From assembly GCF_002210095.1 (NCBI RefSeq), contig NZ_AQQR01000002.1, positions 186,001-250,000 on the forward strand: a stretch of DNA of 64,000 nt, given 5' to 3'. The stretch's first letter is position 1. Every line of letters begins with the position of its first letter. A program made the translations under genes and the position numbers. This DNA is from Marinibacterium profundimaris. Its GTDB lineage: Bacteria; Pseudomonadota; Alphaproteobacteria; Rhodobacterales; Rhodobacteraceae. Positions 22,517 through 31,213 of this stretch are shown in pieces. A model generated the notes under the pieces. It did no database searches. It saw only the letters and a list, made by a program, of their open reading frames with translations, and was not told the origin of the DNA.

Positions 22517-23944
22517 TCATTCGTCTTTCCAGGACCCCCAGCCGAACATCATGTAATCCCGCTGGTAGATCTTGCGCAGGATCTCCTCGATCTCGTCGTC
22601 ATAGATCTCGTCCAGCGCATAGGGCGTGTCGGGGGCCGCGGCCGGGGGCAGTTCCGCCTCTCCGGCGCCCAGGCTGCGGGCCAGCGCCAGCGCCTCGGTC
22701 CGCCATTCGGCCTCGCGGAAGACATGGTCGGGCGGCACGAAATCCCCGAAACCCTGCAGCGCCTGCGACTGGCTGCACCATGTCGCATCCACGCGGATCG
22801 CCGTCTGCCCGGCGAGGTTGGCGCGCAGGAAATCCGTGAATTCCACGAAGGCCTTGCGATGGGCGGCCCGGCTCCAGTCCGCGTCGGGGCCGGACTTCGG
22901 GATCGACACCTTGAACACCCGCCGCAACGTGTCGCGGATCTGCAGGTAACTGCCCTCGCCCGCCGGCAGGATCCGCCGGCAAAAGGCGGCATGGGCGCGG
23001 GCGACGGGATGGCGGATCACGGTGAAACTGCGATGGCCCTGATGCTGCCGCTTCCACTTGCGCAGGTCCTTCTGGCTCATCTTCGCGGCCAGTGCGTCGC
23101 GGTCCACCCCGTCCAGCGCGGCCATCCAATCGATCACCTCGTCCTCCGGCGCGCCGCGCATCGGCAGGAACAGCAGCGGCGTCTGCGCAGCACCCACGTA
23201 GGACGGCGTCGCCGCCCCGCGCCGCGGCTCGAAATTCGGGGTGCGCGTCAGGTTGAACCGGTCGACCCCGGCCAGCGCCTTTTCCATCGCGTCGGGATTG
23301 GCGACCTTGTCGATGATCGGCGCCGGGTTCTGCGGCTTCAGCGAACTGTCCAGCGCCTCCAGCCGCGCCTCGATCCCCAGCCAGGCGGCGAGGCCGTTCA
23401 TCACGTCGAGATCGCGCAGATCCTCGTAGGCCAGGTAGAAGGCCGTCTGCCCCGAAACCTGCAGCCCCCGCATCAGCCGCAGCTGGAACGCCTGCAGCGC
23501 CTCGACATGGGCGTCGAACTCAGCTGCATCAAAGGTCGCCTGCGCATCCTTGCGCCGGGTCACGTTGGTCAGCTTCCACTGCCCGGTTTCCTGCGCGATC
23601 TTCCAGCTGACATAGCTTTCCAGCGGATTGCGAGTCAGCACGATCTTGGCACAGCGCGGATCGGCCAGCGCCTTGTCGATCACCCGCGCATCGTGGTCGT
23701 GAAAGCAGCGGAACCCGGCGAGGCCGTCGTGCTGCTTAACCGCGCGCACCAGCTTCATCGGGTCCGCGTCGCGCTGTTCCTGGCTGAAGTCCAGCATCTC
23801 GGTCTTGTTCGGATAGCCGATGAAATGCGGATTGAAGAGCTCGCCCAGGCAATGAACCCCGTCGAAGGCGTTCAGGTTCGCCTCGAGGAAATTCGAACCG
23901 GTGCGCATCTCGGCGAAGACGATGAAATAGTCGAAGCGGCTCAT
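22517..23944 (-). CDS. Sulfotransferase-family protein with two tandem sulfotransferase-like halves
   Basis: This 475-residue protein has two parts. The first half (1-235) has a Stf0/NodH-like 5'-phosphosulfate loop MRTGSNFLE (13-21) and a 3'-phosphate motif KIVLTRNPLESYVSWK (about 100-115), the signature of PAPS-dependent sulfotransferases. The second half (about 250-475) carries a second 3'-phosphate-type motif SFTVIRHPVARAHAAF (306-321), but I see no equivalent first loop, so it may be inactive or use another arrangement. It probably sulfates a surface glycan in the cytoplasm. The gene ends a leftward glycosyltransferase cluster that also contains cysQ, whose product removes the by-product PAP. 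The acceptor is unknown. Confidence 0.8.
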   Translation of the reverse strand: MSRFDYFIVFAEMRTGSNFLEANLNAFDGVHCLGELFNPHFIGYPNKTEMLDFSQEQRDADPMKLVRAVKQHDGLAGFRCFHDHDARVIDKALADPRCAKIVLTRNPLESYVSWKIAQETGQWKLTNVTRRKDAQATFDAAEFDAHVEALQAFQLRLMRGLQVSGQTAFYLAYEDLRDLDVMNGLAAWLGIEARLEALDSSLKPQNPAPIIDKVANPDAMEKALAGVDRFNLTRTPNFEPRRGAATPSYVGAAQTPLLFLPMRGAPEDEVIDWMAALDGVDRDALAAKMSQKDLRKWKRQHQGHRSFTVIRHPVARAHAAFCRRILPAGEGSYLQIRDTLRRVFKVSIPKSGPDADWSRAAHRKAFVEFTDFLRANLAGQTAIRVDATWCSQSQALQGFGDFVPPDHVFREAEWRTEALALARSLGAGEAELPPAAAPDTPYALDEIYDDEIEEILRKIYQRDYMMFGWGSWKDE

Positions 23945-23965
23945 GAGGCGCGGCGGCCCCCGGAC

Positions 23966-25666
23966 TTACTGCACAAGGTAGGGTTTGCGCGGGGGTTTCG
24001 GCGCATGCTTGACCTCTCTCTCCACAGGGAAATCGCCCATAAGGTAGGGATGCATCCCCTGGTTCTTGAGGTTCTGCAGGAAGCGGCCAAAGCCTTCAAG
24101 GTCGACCATGCGCGGCGCCTCGGCCAGGCGGCGGGGCGTGACGGTGCCGATCTCGTCGATGATGGTCTGCAACGGCTCCATCGGGCTTTCGATGAACTCG
24201 GCCATGGTCCAGATCCGCACGCGCGCCTTGGTCCAGGTCGACCGCAGCACCTTCAGATGGGCCGCCTCGATCTTCTGCAATTCCGCCGCCTCGCGCCGCA
24301 GGGTCGGGAAGGACCGGTTGCTGCGAAACAGCGGCACGGCCCAGGCCCCGGAGATGACCGAGATCTGCGCGTTCGGGTCCCTGGCCAGGGTCCATTCGAT
24401 ATCGGCATTGTCGCGCGGCCCGTACTGGAAACACTGGCGTTCCCCGCGCGTGTTCCAGATCAGCGAGGTAAAGAAGGCCTTTACGTCATTGTCCCGGCAG
24501 GCGGCGTTGTCGCTGAGCGCCCCGTTGATCAGGGCCGACCTGCCCGAGAATTCCGCCCGCTCCGGCGCAAAGAGATGGCCGTGCACGCGGGTGCCGGTGA
24601 TCCGGGCCAGCCATGGCTCGAAATCCTCGAACAGCTCGGCGAAGCCTTCGAAGACCGAATATTGCGCCGAGGTGATCCCGTTTTCCCAGTCCTGGTTGGG
24701 AAAGCGGCTTTGCATGTAAAGCCCTGCACGCCCGCGCGTCCGACGTTCGACCGCCTTGGCGAAGATGCGGTCGATCTTGCCCGGGTTCGGTTCGGTCCGC
24801 TTCATCGCCGCGCCACCATCGCTGAGGAACGCCTTGTAGAGGCGATCAGCATGAGGCCAGATCTTGCGCGCGACAAAGCAGTCGGAGCGGCGCAGAAGCT
24901 GCAGGTGATCGTCGTAGAAGATGTGCGGCTTGCCCTGGAAATCGAACTTCGACAGGGTCAGCGACCGGCTTTCGATATTGGTCGAAAATTCCCGCACCAG
25001 CGTCTGGTAATAGCTTTCGTCGGGGATCCAGACCTGCCGGAAGTAGCGGTCATAGGTCTGCCTGTCCGGATCCTCGAGTATCGCCGACAGCGTCTGCCGC
25101 GTCAGGCACCACCACTGGCTGCCCATATGCGGCACCAGCCCCATGGGCATCTCGCGATGCAGCTTCAGCCGGCGCTGTAGATCCACGTAACGGTCGAAGA
25201 GAAGGCGGTTCTTCCTCCACGAGAAAGGGAAGCGCAGCGAAAACCGCTCTTCGTCCAGCCCGCCGACGGTCCAGGGCACGTCGGCCGTGGTCGCGCTTTC
25301 GATGAAATCCGTGCGGGGGCGGGCGGCAAGGTAGTCGATCAGTTCCTGCACCGGGCGCAGCGGCAGGCAGGATCCCGAGGCCAGGTAGACATGGCGCACA
25401 TCCGGGAATTCGGCCAGCATCAGCTCGGCCCCCGATTGCGAGGCGGCCACGATCCCCCAGGTGCCCCATTCGCAGCGATGGCGCCGGCAGAACCGCACCC
25501 GCTTGTCATCGGCCAGCGCCGCCTCGAACGCGCGGTAGGTCTTGCGCGGCAGGTTGCTGTCCACGTGCAGCACGACGGGGCAGCCGGCCGCCGTCCAGTG
25601 CCGCACCACCTGTTCGGCCCGGTCCAGCGCGGTGTGCACCAGCATGACGATGCCGACGCTGCTCAT
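23966..25666 (-). CDS. GT14-like beta-1,6-N-acetylglucosaminyltransferase/xylosyltransferase with long C-terminal domain
   Basis: This 566-residue protein has an N-terminal domain (about 1-270) resembling the core-2/I-branching glycosyltransferases (GT14): MLVHTALDRAEQVVRHW, YLASGSCLPLRP, GSQWWCLTRQTL and WIPDESYYQTLV, in the family order. The remaining 300 residues form an additional domain (DUF5928-like, known mainly from Rhodobacterales by my recollection) containing LYMQSRFPNQDWENGITSAQY-type sequence (in pieces) and no known motif. It is predicted cytosolic. The ATG at 25666 overlaps the upstream glycosyltransferase stop (ATGA). It is a likely branching enzyme for a surface polysaccharide. 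Confidence 0.78.
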   Translation of the reverse strand: MSSVGIVMLVHTALDRAEQVVRHWTAAGCPVVLHVDSNLPRKTYRAFEAALADDKRVRFCRRHRCEWGTWGIVAASQSGAELMLAEFPDVRHVYLASGSCLPLRPVQELIDYLAARPRTDFIESATTADVPWTVGGLDEERFSLRFPFSWRKNRLLFDRYVDLQRRLKLHREMPMGLVPHMGSQWWCLTRQTLSAILEDPDRQTYDRYFRQVWIPDESYYQTLVREFSTNIESRSLTLSKFDFQGKPHIFYDDHLQLLRRSDCFVARKIWPHADRLYKAFLSDGGAAMKRTEPNPGKIDRIFAKAVERRTRGRAGLYMQSRFPNQDWENGITSAQYSVFEGFAELFEDFEPWLARITGTRVHGHLFAPERAEFSGRSALINGALSDNAACRDNDVKAFFTSLIWNTRGERQCFQYGPRDNADIEWTLARDPNAQISVISGAWAVPLFRSNRSFPTLRREAAELQKIEAAHLKVLRSTWTKARVRIWTMAEFIESPMEPLQTIIDEIGTVTPRRLAEAPRMVDLEGFGRFLQNLKNQGMHPYLMGDFPVEREVKHAPKPPRKPYLVQ

Positions 25667-26673
25667 GCCCAGTTGCCCTTGGACATCAGCCCGAGGATCT
25701 CGAGCTGGCGCCAGTTGATGTATTTCTCCGACCAGGTGCACCAAAGCTCGGGATCGTCCGTCATCCGGCTGGCATAGGCCCGGTATTCGACCGAGGCGGC
25801 GTAATGCTGCTTGCGCTCCAGCTCTTCCCTTGCCTTGGTGTCGAACGTGTCGAGGAACTTGGCGTGCAACAGGATCCCGCTCGCCTTCTCGCCCCCCCAT
25901 TCGTCGTAGACCAGGTTCAGACCGCGGGGCAGCAGCATGTGGGTCGAACTGACATAGGCATAGCGCCGGTCCCATTTCACCAGCGGGATCTTGTTCAGCG
26001 CCGGGGCGCGATCGGGCTCGTCCGCAAAGAAGATGCGGCGGCGCGGCCCGCCCTGGATCCAGAGGTTGCCGTATTCGTGGTTGCGTTTCAGCGTGTAATT
26101 GCCGCTGTCGAACCAGGACGCGATCTCAAGCGGATCCTGGCCCGGGCGATAGGGCTGATCGTCCAGCCGGCCCTTGGGATACATGTCTAGCAACATGGCC
26201 GAAAACGACCGGATCGAACTGGCGTCGAGCCAGTCGGTCAGCGCGCGCAGCGGGCGCGTATCGCAGAACGGGTAGATCAGGAATTCATCCGGGTCGACCA
26301 CCAGGCACCAGTGGCCATGGCCGTATCTGCCCTGCAGCCAGTTCAGCCAGTCCACACCGAACCGCGAGCGCTTGTAGCTCGCCTCGGTATGCCAGACCGA
26401 AACATCGGGCTGGTCGGCCAGGTAGTCGAGCGAGCCGTCGGTGCTGTCGTTGTCGACGATCAGGAAATGCGCGACGCCCATGTCGCGGTAGTAGTCCAGG
26501 AAATAGGGCAGTCGGATCTGTTCGTTGCGCTGGGTGGAGAAGACCAGAAGATCGTCGCGGCGGATCTGCCGGGTGCGGTCCACGACGGTCGAAAGCTCGC
26601 CATGCTTGCGCCATGCGCGCGCGCGCCAGCGCTGACGCTTTACCCGTAGCTTGTAGGATTTCCAGGCACCCAA
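25663..26673 (-). CDS. GT92/GT2-type glycosyltransferase
   Basis: This 336-residue protein has a basic N-terminus (residues 1-40, possibly membrane-associating) followed by a GT-A fold: DDLLVFSTQRNEQIRLPYFLDYYRDMG, FLIVDNDSTDGSLDYL and the metal-binding DxD-like VVDPDEFLIYP, the GT92 (DUF23) arrangement. Its donor and acceptor sugars are unknown. The start is a TTG at 26673 with AGGA upstream. Its stop overlaps the next gene (ATGA), so the two glycosyltransferases are co-expressed, in order GT92-GT14-sulfotransferase. Confidence 0.82.
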   Translation of the reverse strand: MGAWKSYKLRVKRQRWRARAWRKHGELSTVVDRTRQIRRDDLLVFSTQRNEQIRLPYFLDYYRDMGVAHFLIVDNDSTDGSLDYLADQPDVSVWHTEASYKRSRFGVDWLNWLQGRYGHGHWCLVVDPDEFLIYPFCDTRPLRALTDWLDASSIRSFSAMLLDMYPKGRLDDQPYRPGQDPLEIASWFDSGNYTLKRNHEYGNLWIQGGPRRRIFFADEPDRAPALNKIPLVKWDRRYAYVSSTHMLLPRGLNLVYDEWGGEKASGILLHAKFLDTFDTKAREELERKQHYAASVEYRAYASRMTDDPELWCTWSEKYINWRQLEILGLMSKGNWA

Positions 26674-26728
26674 CGTCCTGCCTCTCGTTGCCGCGCTCCG
26701 CCCGGGCGCTTGGGTTCAGGCGAGCGCC

Positions 26729-27925
26729 TCAGATCCTGTTGCCTACCACGTCGAAATGGTCCGACCAACCTGGGGCTGCGAACCTTGGCACCTTGCTGTT
26801 CCGATCATGACCCTGTTTCACCGCCGAGAGTTGATCGACGATGTTTCTCCATAGATAACAATCGGTTTCATTCTGGTAAACTGGAATGTTGCCAAGGGTT
26901 TCGCGATAGACCGGCAGGTCGCGCAGGACCACCGGAACACCCAGGCTGGCGGCCTCCAGCGGAGGCAGGCCGTAGCCTTCGGCATGGCTTGGAAAGAGCA
27001 GGCCGCAGCTGCCTTGCAGCAAGGCCGCAATCGCGCCATCGGGCAGGCCCCGCAGCTCTTTCACCGGCCCGTCCGGGGGCAGCGCATCAAGACGGGCGAA
27101 GACTTCGGCGTTGTTCCATCCCCGCGCGCCGCAGATCAGCAGGCCGGGGATCTCTTCCCCGGGCCGCGTGGCGCACAGGCTGTCCCAGACATCCAGCAGC
27201 AGGTCATGGCCCTTGCGGGGCTCAATGGTGCCGACGGTCACGAAATAGGGCCGCGCCGGCGGCAAACCCTCGGGCAGCAACAATGGATCCGGTTGCGCCG
27301 GTGTTACGCCCAGAGGGGCAACAATCGTCTCGGGGCAATGCGCAAGCGTTTCCCGCAGCCGCGTTTCGGTGAATCGCGAGTTGCAGATCACCAGGTCCGC
27401 CATCTCCTCGACCGCGGCAAGTTTCCGGCGAAAGCGCTCCACCGTGCCGGGGCGCTGGTAGTCCGGATGATCCAGCGGGATCGTGTCGTGGACCAGAACC
27501 GCGATCGGCCCGCCTGTCCCGTTGCGGATCGCGCCAAGCGCCCGCAGGTTCAGCCCCGCGTGGCCGGTGTTGATGTAACCCGCCCCCGCCGGCAGATGCC
27601 GCCGCAGCATCTGCGCCAGCCCCCTGGGCCGGCACCGTCCAATGGCCAGGGCGCGCAGGTCGCTTTCGGCGCGGCGCACCATTTCGGGCCGCTTGCGGAA
27701 CATGGACGACAGCAGGTCCGCCTCGCCCCAGGGCTCTGTCCCATGCAGCCGCGTCTGAGCCGCAGACAGCCCCTCGCGGTCCAGCAGAAGGTAACCCGCG
27801 CCGGTGCGCAGCAACCCGAACAGCGGAATGTCGTCGTGAAGAAGGTGATCGAGATAGGCCAGCTCCACCCGGTCGATGCCGGTGGGCTGGCGTCCGGCGC
27901 GGCTCAGGCTCCGGGTCAGATCCAA
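26729..27925 (-). CDS. GT4-family glycosyltransferase (GT-B fold)
   Basis: This 398-residue protein has the C-terminal GT4 donor-binding half clearly visible: TVGTIEPRKGHDLLLDVW and the E-x7-E region FPSHAEGYGLPPLEAASLGVPVV. The N-terminal half starts DLTRSLSRAGRQPTGIDRVELAYL. It adds a sugar to a lipid-linked or protein-linked glycan at the cytoplasmic membrane face; specificity is unknown. The start is a TTG at 27925, only 19 bp after the galE stop, and the first conserved residues begin at once, so the N-terminus may be slightly short. It is followed by a 55-bp spacer to the GT92 gene. Confidence 0.85.
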   Translation of the reverse strand: MDLTRSLSRAGRQPTGIDRVELAYLDHLLHDDIPLFGLLRTGAGYLLLDREGLSAAQTRLHGTEPWGEADLLSSMFRKRPEMVRRAESDLRALAIGRCRPRGLAQMLRRHLPAGAGYINTGHAGLNLRALGAIRNGTGGPIAVLVHDTIPLDHPDYQRPGTVERFRRKLAAVEEMADLVICNSRFTETRLRETLAHCPETIVAPLGVTPAQPDPLLLPEGLPPARPYFVTVGTIEPRKGHDLLLDVWDSLCATRPGEEIPGLLICGARGWNNAEVFARLDALPPDGPVKELRGLPDGAIAALLQGSCGLLFPSHAEGYGLPPLEAASLGVPVVLRDLPVYRETLGNIPVYQNETDCYLWRNIVDQLSAVKQGHDRNSKVPRFAAPGWSDHFDVVGNRI

Positions 27926-27944
27926 AAGCCGCGCGGGGGGCTGT

Positions 27945-28928
27945 CTATTCGTCGTAATGCCCAGTTTGATGCCACTTCCATGCGTCCTCGATCATGGTGT
28001 GCATCTTCGACCGCTCCGGTGTCCAGCCCAGTTCCTCCACCGCCCGGGTCGAGCCCGAGACCAGCTTCGTCGCATCGCCGGCCCGGCGCGGCCCCTCGGT
28101 ATAGGGGACCTCGCGGTTGGTGACGGCGCGCGACTGGTCGATGACCTCGCGCACCGAAAAGCCCGAGCCGGTGCCAAGGTTGAACACCCGGCTGCCCTTG
28201 CCGTCCTCCAGCCATTTCAGGCCAAGCACATGGGCATCCACCAGGTCGCAGACATGGACGTAATCACGGATGCAGGTGCCATCGGGCGTGTCGTAATCCG
28301 TGCCGAAGACGGTCAGCGCATCGCGCTTGCCGTCGATCGCGTCCAGCATCAGGGGGATCAGGTGCGTCTCGGGCCGGTGGAATTCCCCGACCTCGCCATC
28401 CGGATCCGCGCCCGCCACGTTGAAATAGCGGAAGATCACGTGGTTCAGCCCGTCGGATGCCTCGAAATCCCGCAGGATATCCTCGATCGCACGTTTCGAC
28501 GCGCCGTAGGCGTTCAGAGGCTCCTGCGCCGTGGTCTCGTCCAGCACGACGTTGTCATGTTCGCCATAGGTGGCGCAGGTCGAAGAGAAGACGAACTTGT
28601 CCACCCCGGCGGCACAGGCCGCTTCGATCAGGGTCAAAGAGCCCAGCACATTGTTGCGCCAGTATTTTCCGGGAAGCTTCATCGCCTCGCCGACCAGGCT
28701 GAGCGCGGCGAAATGCATGACCGCCACGGGCTGGTACCTGGCGAACACCTCGTCCAGCCGGGCGCGATCCAGCAGGTCGCCTTCTTCCACGGGGCCGAAT
28801 TTCACCGCCTGTCGCCAGCCGGTCACGAAACTGTCGAAGGTCACGGGATTATATCCCGCCGCCTTCAACGCCTTGCAGGCGTGCGAGCCGATATAGCCCG
28901 CGCCGCCTGTCACAAGTACATTCTGCAC
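27945..28928 (-). CDS. galE: UDP-glucose 4-epimerase
   Basis: This 327-residue SDR enzyme has NAD-binding GGAGYIGSHACKAL at the N-terminus, catalytic Ser/Thr in FSSTCATYG and YGASK (Tyr-x3-Lys), plus the extended-SDR region GTCIRDYVHVCDLVDAH. It interconverts UDP-glucose and UDP-galactose, supplying sugar nucleotides to the neighbouring glycosyltransferases. It lies 13 bp downstream of galU in the same leftward unit. Confidence 0.95.
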   Translation of the reverse strand: MQNVLVTGGAGYIGSHACKALKAAGYNPVTFDSFVTGWRQAVKFGPVEEGDLLDRARLDEVFARYQPVAVMHFAALSLVGEAMKLPGKYWRNNVLGSLTLIEAACAAGVDKFVFSSTCATYGEHDNVVLDETTAQEPLNAYGASKRAIEDILRDFEASDGLNHVIFRYFNVAGADPDGEVGEFHRPETHLIPLMLDAIDGKRDALTVFGTDYDTPDGTCIRDYVHVCDLVDAHVLGLKWLEDGKGSRVFNLGTGSGFSVREVIDQSRAVTNREVPYTEGPRRAGDATKLVSGSTRAVEELGWTPERSKMHTMIEDAWKWHQTGHYDE

Positions 28929-28941
28929 CTTGTCCGGTGCC

Positions 28942-29835
28942 TTACTGCGCGGCCTTGTCGACCTGGGTGATCTCCATCAGGAAGCGATGCAGGTCCTCAC
29001 GCAGATCTTCGCGGGCGAGGCCGAAGGCCACGGTGGCCTGCAGGAAGCCCGCCTTGGAGCCGCAGTCGAACCGCTGGCCGCGGAAGCGGTAGCCGTAGAC
29101 GCCGTTCTCGGTGCCGATGTCGGCGGCGATCGCGTCGGTCAGCTGGATCTCTCCGCCGGCGCCGGTCTTCATGTTGTTCAGCGTCTTGAAGATCGAGGGG
29201 CTGAGGATGTAGCGGCCGATCACGGCAAGGTTGGACGGCGCCTCTTCCGGCTGCGGCTTCTCGACCATCGCCTTGACCTTGACCATGTGGCCCATGTCTT
29301 CCTCGACATCCAGAACGCCGTAGGACTTGGTCTTCTCGGGCGGCACTTCCATCGCCGCGACCATGTTGCCGCCGGTTTCCTCGTAGGCTTCGACCATCTG
29401 CTGCAGGCAGGGGGTCTCGGCGGCGATCACGTCATCGGGCAGCATGACCGCGAAGGGTTCGTTACCGATCAGACGCCGCGCGCACCAGATCGCGTGGCCG
29501 AGGCCCAGCGCTTTGTGCTGGCGGATGTAGGCGATCGCGCCGCTGTCCATGTTGGTCGCCTTGAGCTGCTCCAGAAGGTCGTCCTTGCCCTTCTTGCGCA
29601 GCTCCTGTTCCAGGATCGGGGAATGGTCGAAATAATCTTCGAGCGCGCTCTTGCCGCGCGAGGTCACGAAGATGAATTCCTTGATGCCTGCGGCGCGCGC
29701 CTCATCGATGGCATACTGAACCAGGGGGCGATCCACCAGGGTCATGATCTCCTTCGGGACAGACTTTGTCGCTGGAAGGAAGCGTGTCCCCATCCCGGCT
29801 ACCGGGAAGATCGCTTTGGTTACTCGTTTGCGCAT
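28942..29835 (-). CDS. galU: UTP-glucose-1-phosphate uridylyltransferase
   Basis: This 297-residue nucleotidyltransferase has the GalU signature KAIFPVAGMGTRFLPATKSVPKEI (read in pieces), VMLPDDVIA and the lysine-containing VEKPQPEEAPSNLAVIGRYIL. It makes UDP-glucose from UTP and glucose-1-phosphate, the substrate of the adjacent GalE. The ATG at 29835 gives the canonical start. About 100 bp of non-coding sequence separates it from the upstream GT2 gene, a likely promoter location. Confidence 0.95.
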   Translation of the reverse strand: MRKRVTKAIFPVAGMGTRFLPATKSVPKEIMTLVDRPLVQYAIDEARAAGIKEFIFVTSRGKSALEDYFDHSPILEQELRKKGKDDLLEQLKATNMDSGAIAYIRQHKALGLGHAIWCARRLIGNEPFAVMLPDDVIAAETPCLQQMVEAYEETGGNMVAAMEVPPEKTKSYGVLDVEEDMGHMVKVKAMVEKPQPEEAPSNLAVIGRYILSPSIFKTLNNMKTGAGGEIQLTDAIAADIGTENGVYGYRFRGQRFDCGSKAGFLQATVAFGLAREDLREDLHRFLMEITQVDKAAQ

Positions 29836-29937
29836 GTTCTCTCAACCTCGACACAATTGGGTGATCACTGAAGAAGTGCTTTCTGCAACTGCATAACACA
29901 TTTGCGGACAGCACACGGAAAAGGTGCCACGATTAGT

Positions 29938-31200
29938 TCAACGCCGTGGGCTTTCAACTTGTTCCCGTGAAATTAGTCTCACGTTTACGACACGCCGTAT
30001 CTCTCTGCTCACCCTGCGGTTGAAACTCCACAGGGCGAAACGCGAATCACTTCGGTCGGACTTGCCGAAGAGACCCCCACATTGGTGCCATATTCCGTCC
30101 GCGCCAAAGCGCACCCGGTGCCGCCACGCGGTGGGCGAGAGTATGATTTCCGTCACCACGCGCCCCGCCCCGCGCTCCCAGAGCGCGTGGGCCAGGCGGC
30201 TTTGCCGCTGCCAGGGCCGGCCCGCCACCACCGTCGACGGACGCTCCATCGCGGTCGGGAAGCGCTGGAACGCCTCCTCGGGACCGCCCAGCGCGGCCAT
30301 GCGGCGATGCGCCCGGGCGCGGCCATCCTTTAGCCCGGCCTCGAAACTCTTCATCAGGCGGCGCACGTCGCGCGGCTCCAGCCGGCCGGCCACCATGTGG
30401 CGCAGGGCACGCACTCGCTCGATCCGGCGCGCGCGGTTCAGGGCGCGGGCGCGCTGACCCGGCGGACAATGCTTGTCCAGAAAAACCGCCCAGCTCGCCC
30501 CGATTTCGAACAGGTCTCGCGGCACCCTTTCGGCGGTCCGCGTCGCATTGGCGGCAAAGCCGTGATGCACCAGCGCCTGCGGCACCACCGCTGTCATGCA
30601 CCCTGTCTCGGCCAGCCGCAGGTTCACGTCCGTCTCGTCCAGGAAATAGCGGAAGCCGGGATCGAACCCGCCTTCGCGCGCCAGCCAGACCCGGCGAACC
30701 GCCATGTTGGTGCCCTGCGTCTTGATCGCGCGCTCGGCCGTGGGCGTCAGGATCGTGAACCGGTCCGGGTCCACGTGGATATCCTCGGACAGGCCCATGT
30801 AATCCACCGACTGCGCCTGCCACTGGTAGGAGATCCCGTTGCGCCCCAGCACGAAGCCCCCCGCCGCCGTCACACTGACCGAGCGGAACGGCTCCACCAG
30901 GTAGGTCAGCCACGAGGGTTCGGGCACCGCGTCGTCATCGATGAAGGCGATGATCTCGCCGGCCGCCTCGGCAATCCCGAGGTTCCGCGCGACCGAGATG
31001 TTGGGCTCTTCATAGCGCAGCAGCTTGACGTGGATCGACTCGGGCATGCTCCACAGCCGCGCGGCCCCGGCCCGGTCCGTGACGATGACGACCTCGAAGG
31101 CGGGATATCGCAGCTGCGAGACCCCCAACAGGCAACGGGCAAGCGCATCGGGGCGCCCCCGGCTGACAATGACCACGCTGACGGTCAGCGGTTCGGTCAA
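29938..31200 (-). CDS. GT2-family glycosyltransferase
   Basis: This 420-residue protein has an N-terminal GT-A domain: SVVIVSRGRPDALARCLLG, EEPNISVARNLGIAEA, and the metal-binding FIDDDAVPEPSWL. The later FLDETDVNLRLAETGC has the ED-type catalytic acid expected of GT2. The C-terminal 180 residues are Arg-rich and unlike known domains. The start is a TTG at 31200 with GGAGG 7 bases upstream, 13 bp after the kdsB stop. It belongs to the polysaccharide cluster; its sugar is unknown. Confidence 0.85.
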   Translation of the reverse strand: MTEPLTVSVVIVSRGRPDALARCLLGVSQLRYPAFEVVIVTDRAGAARLWSMPESIHVKLLRYEEPNISVARNLGIAEAAGEIIAFIDDDAVPEPSWLTYLVEPFRSVSVTAAGGFVLGRNGISYQWQAQSVDYMGLSEDIHVDPDRFTILTPTAERAIKTQGTNMAVRRVWLAREGGFDPGFRYFLDETDVNLRLAETGCMTAVVPQALVHHGFAANATRTAERVPRDLFEIGASWAVFLDKHCPPGQRARALNRARRIERVRALRHMVAGRLEPRDVRRLMKSFEAGLKDGRARAHRRMAALGGPEEAFQRFPTAMERPSTVVAGRPWQRQSRLAHALWERGAGRVVTEIILSPTAWRHRVRFGADGIWHQCGGLFGKSDRSDSRFALWSFNRRVSREIRRVVNVRLISREQVESPRR

Positions 31201-31213
31201 GGGCAGCCTCCGG

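Noticed and set aside
22286-25180. 964-codon open frame opposite the sulfotransferase and GT14 genes
   Set aside because: Composition and lack of motifs mark it as an antisense shadow of the leftward genes.
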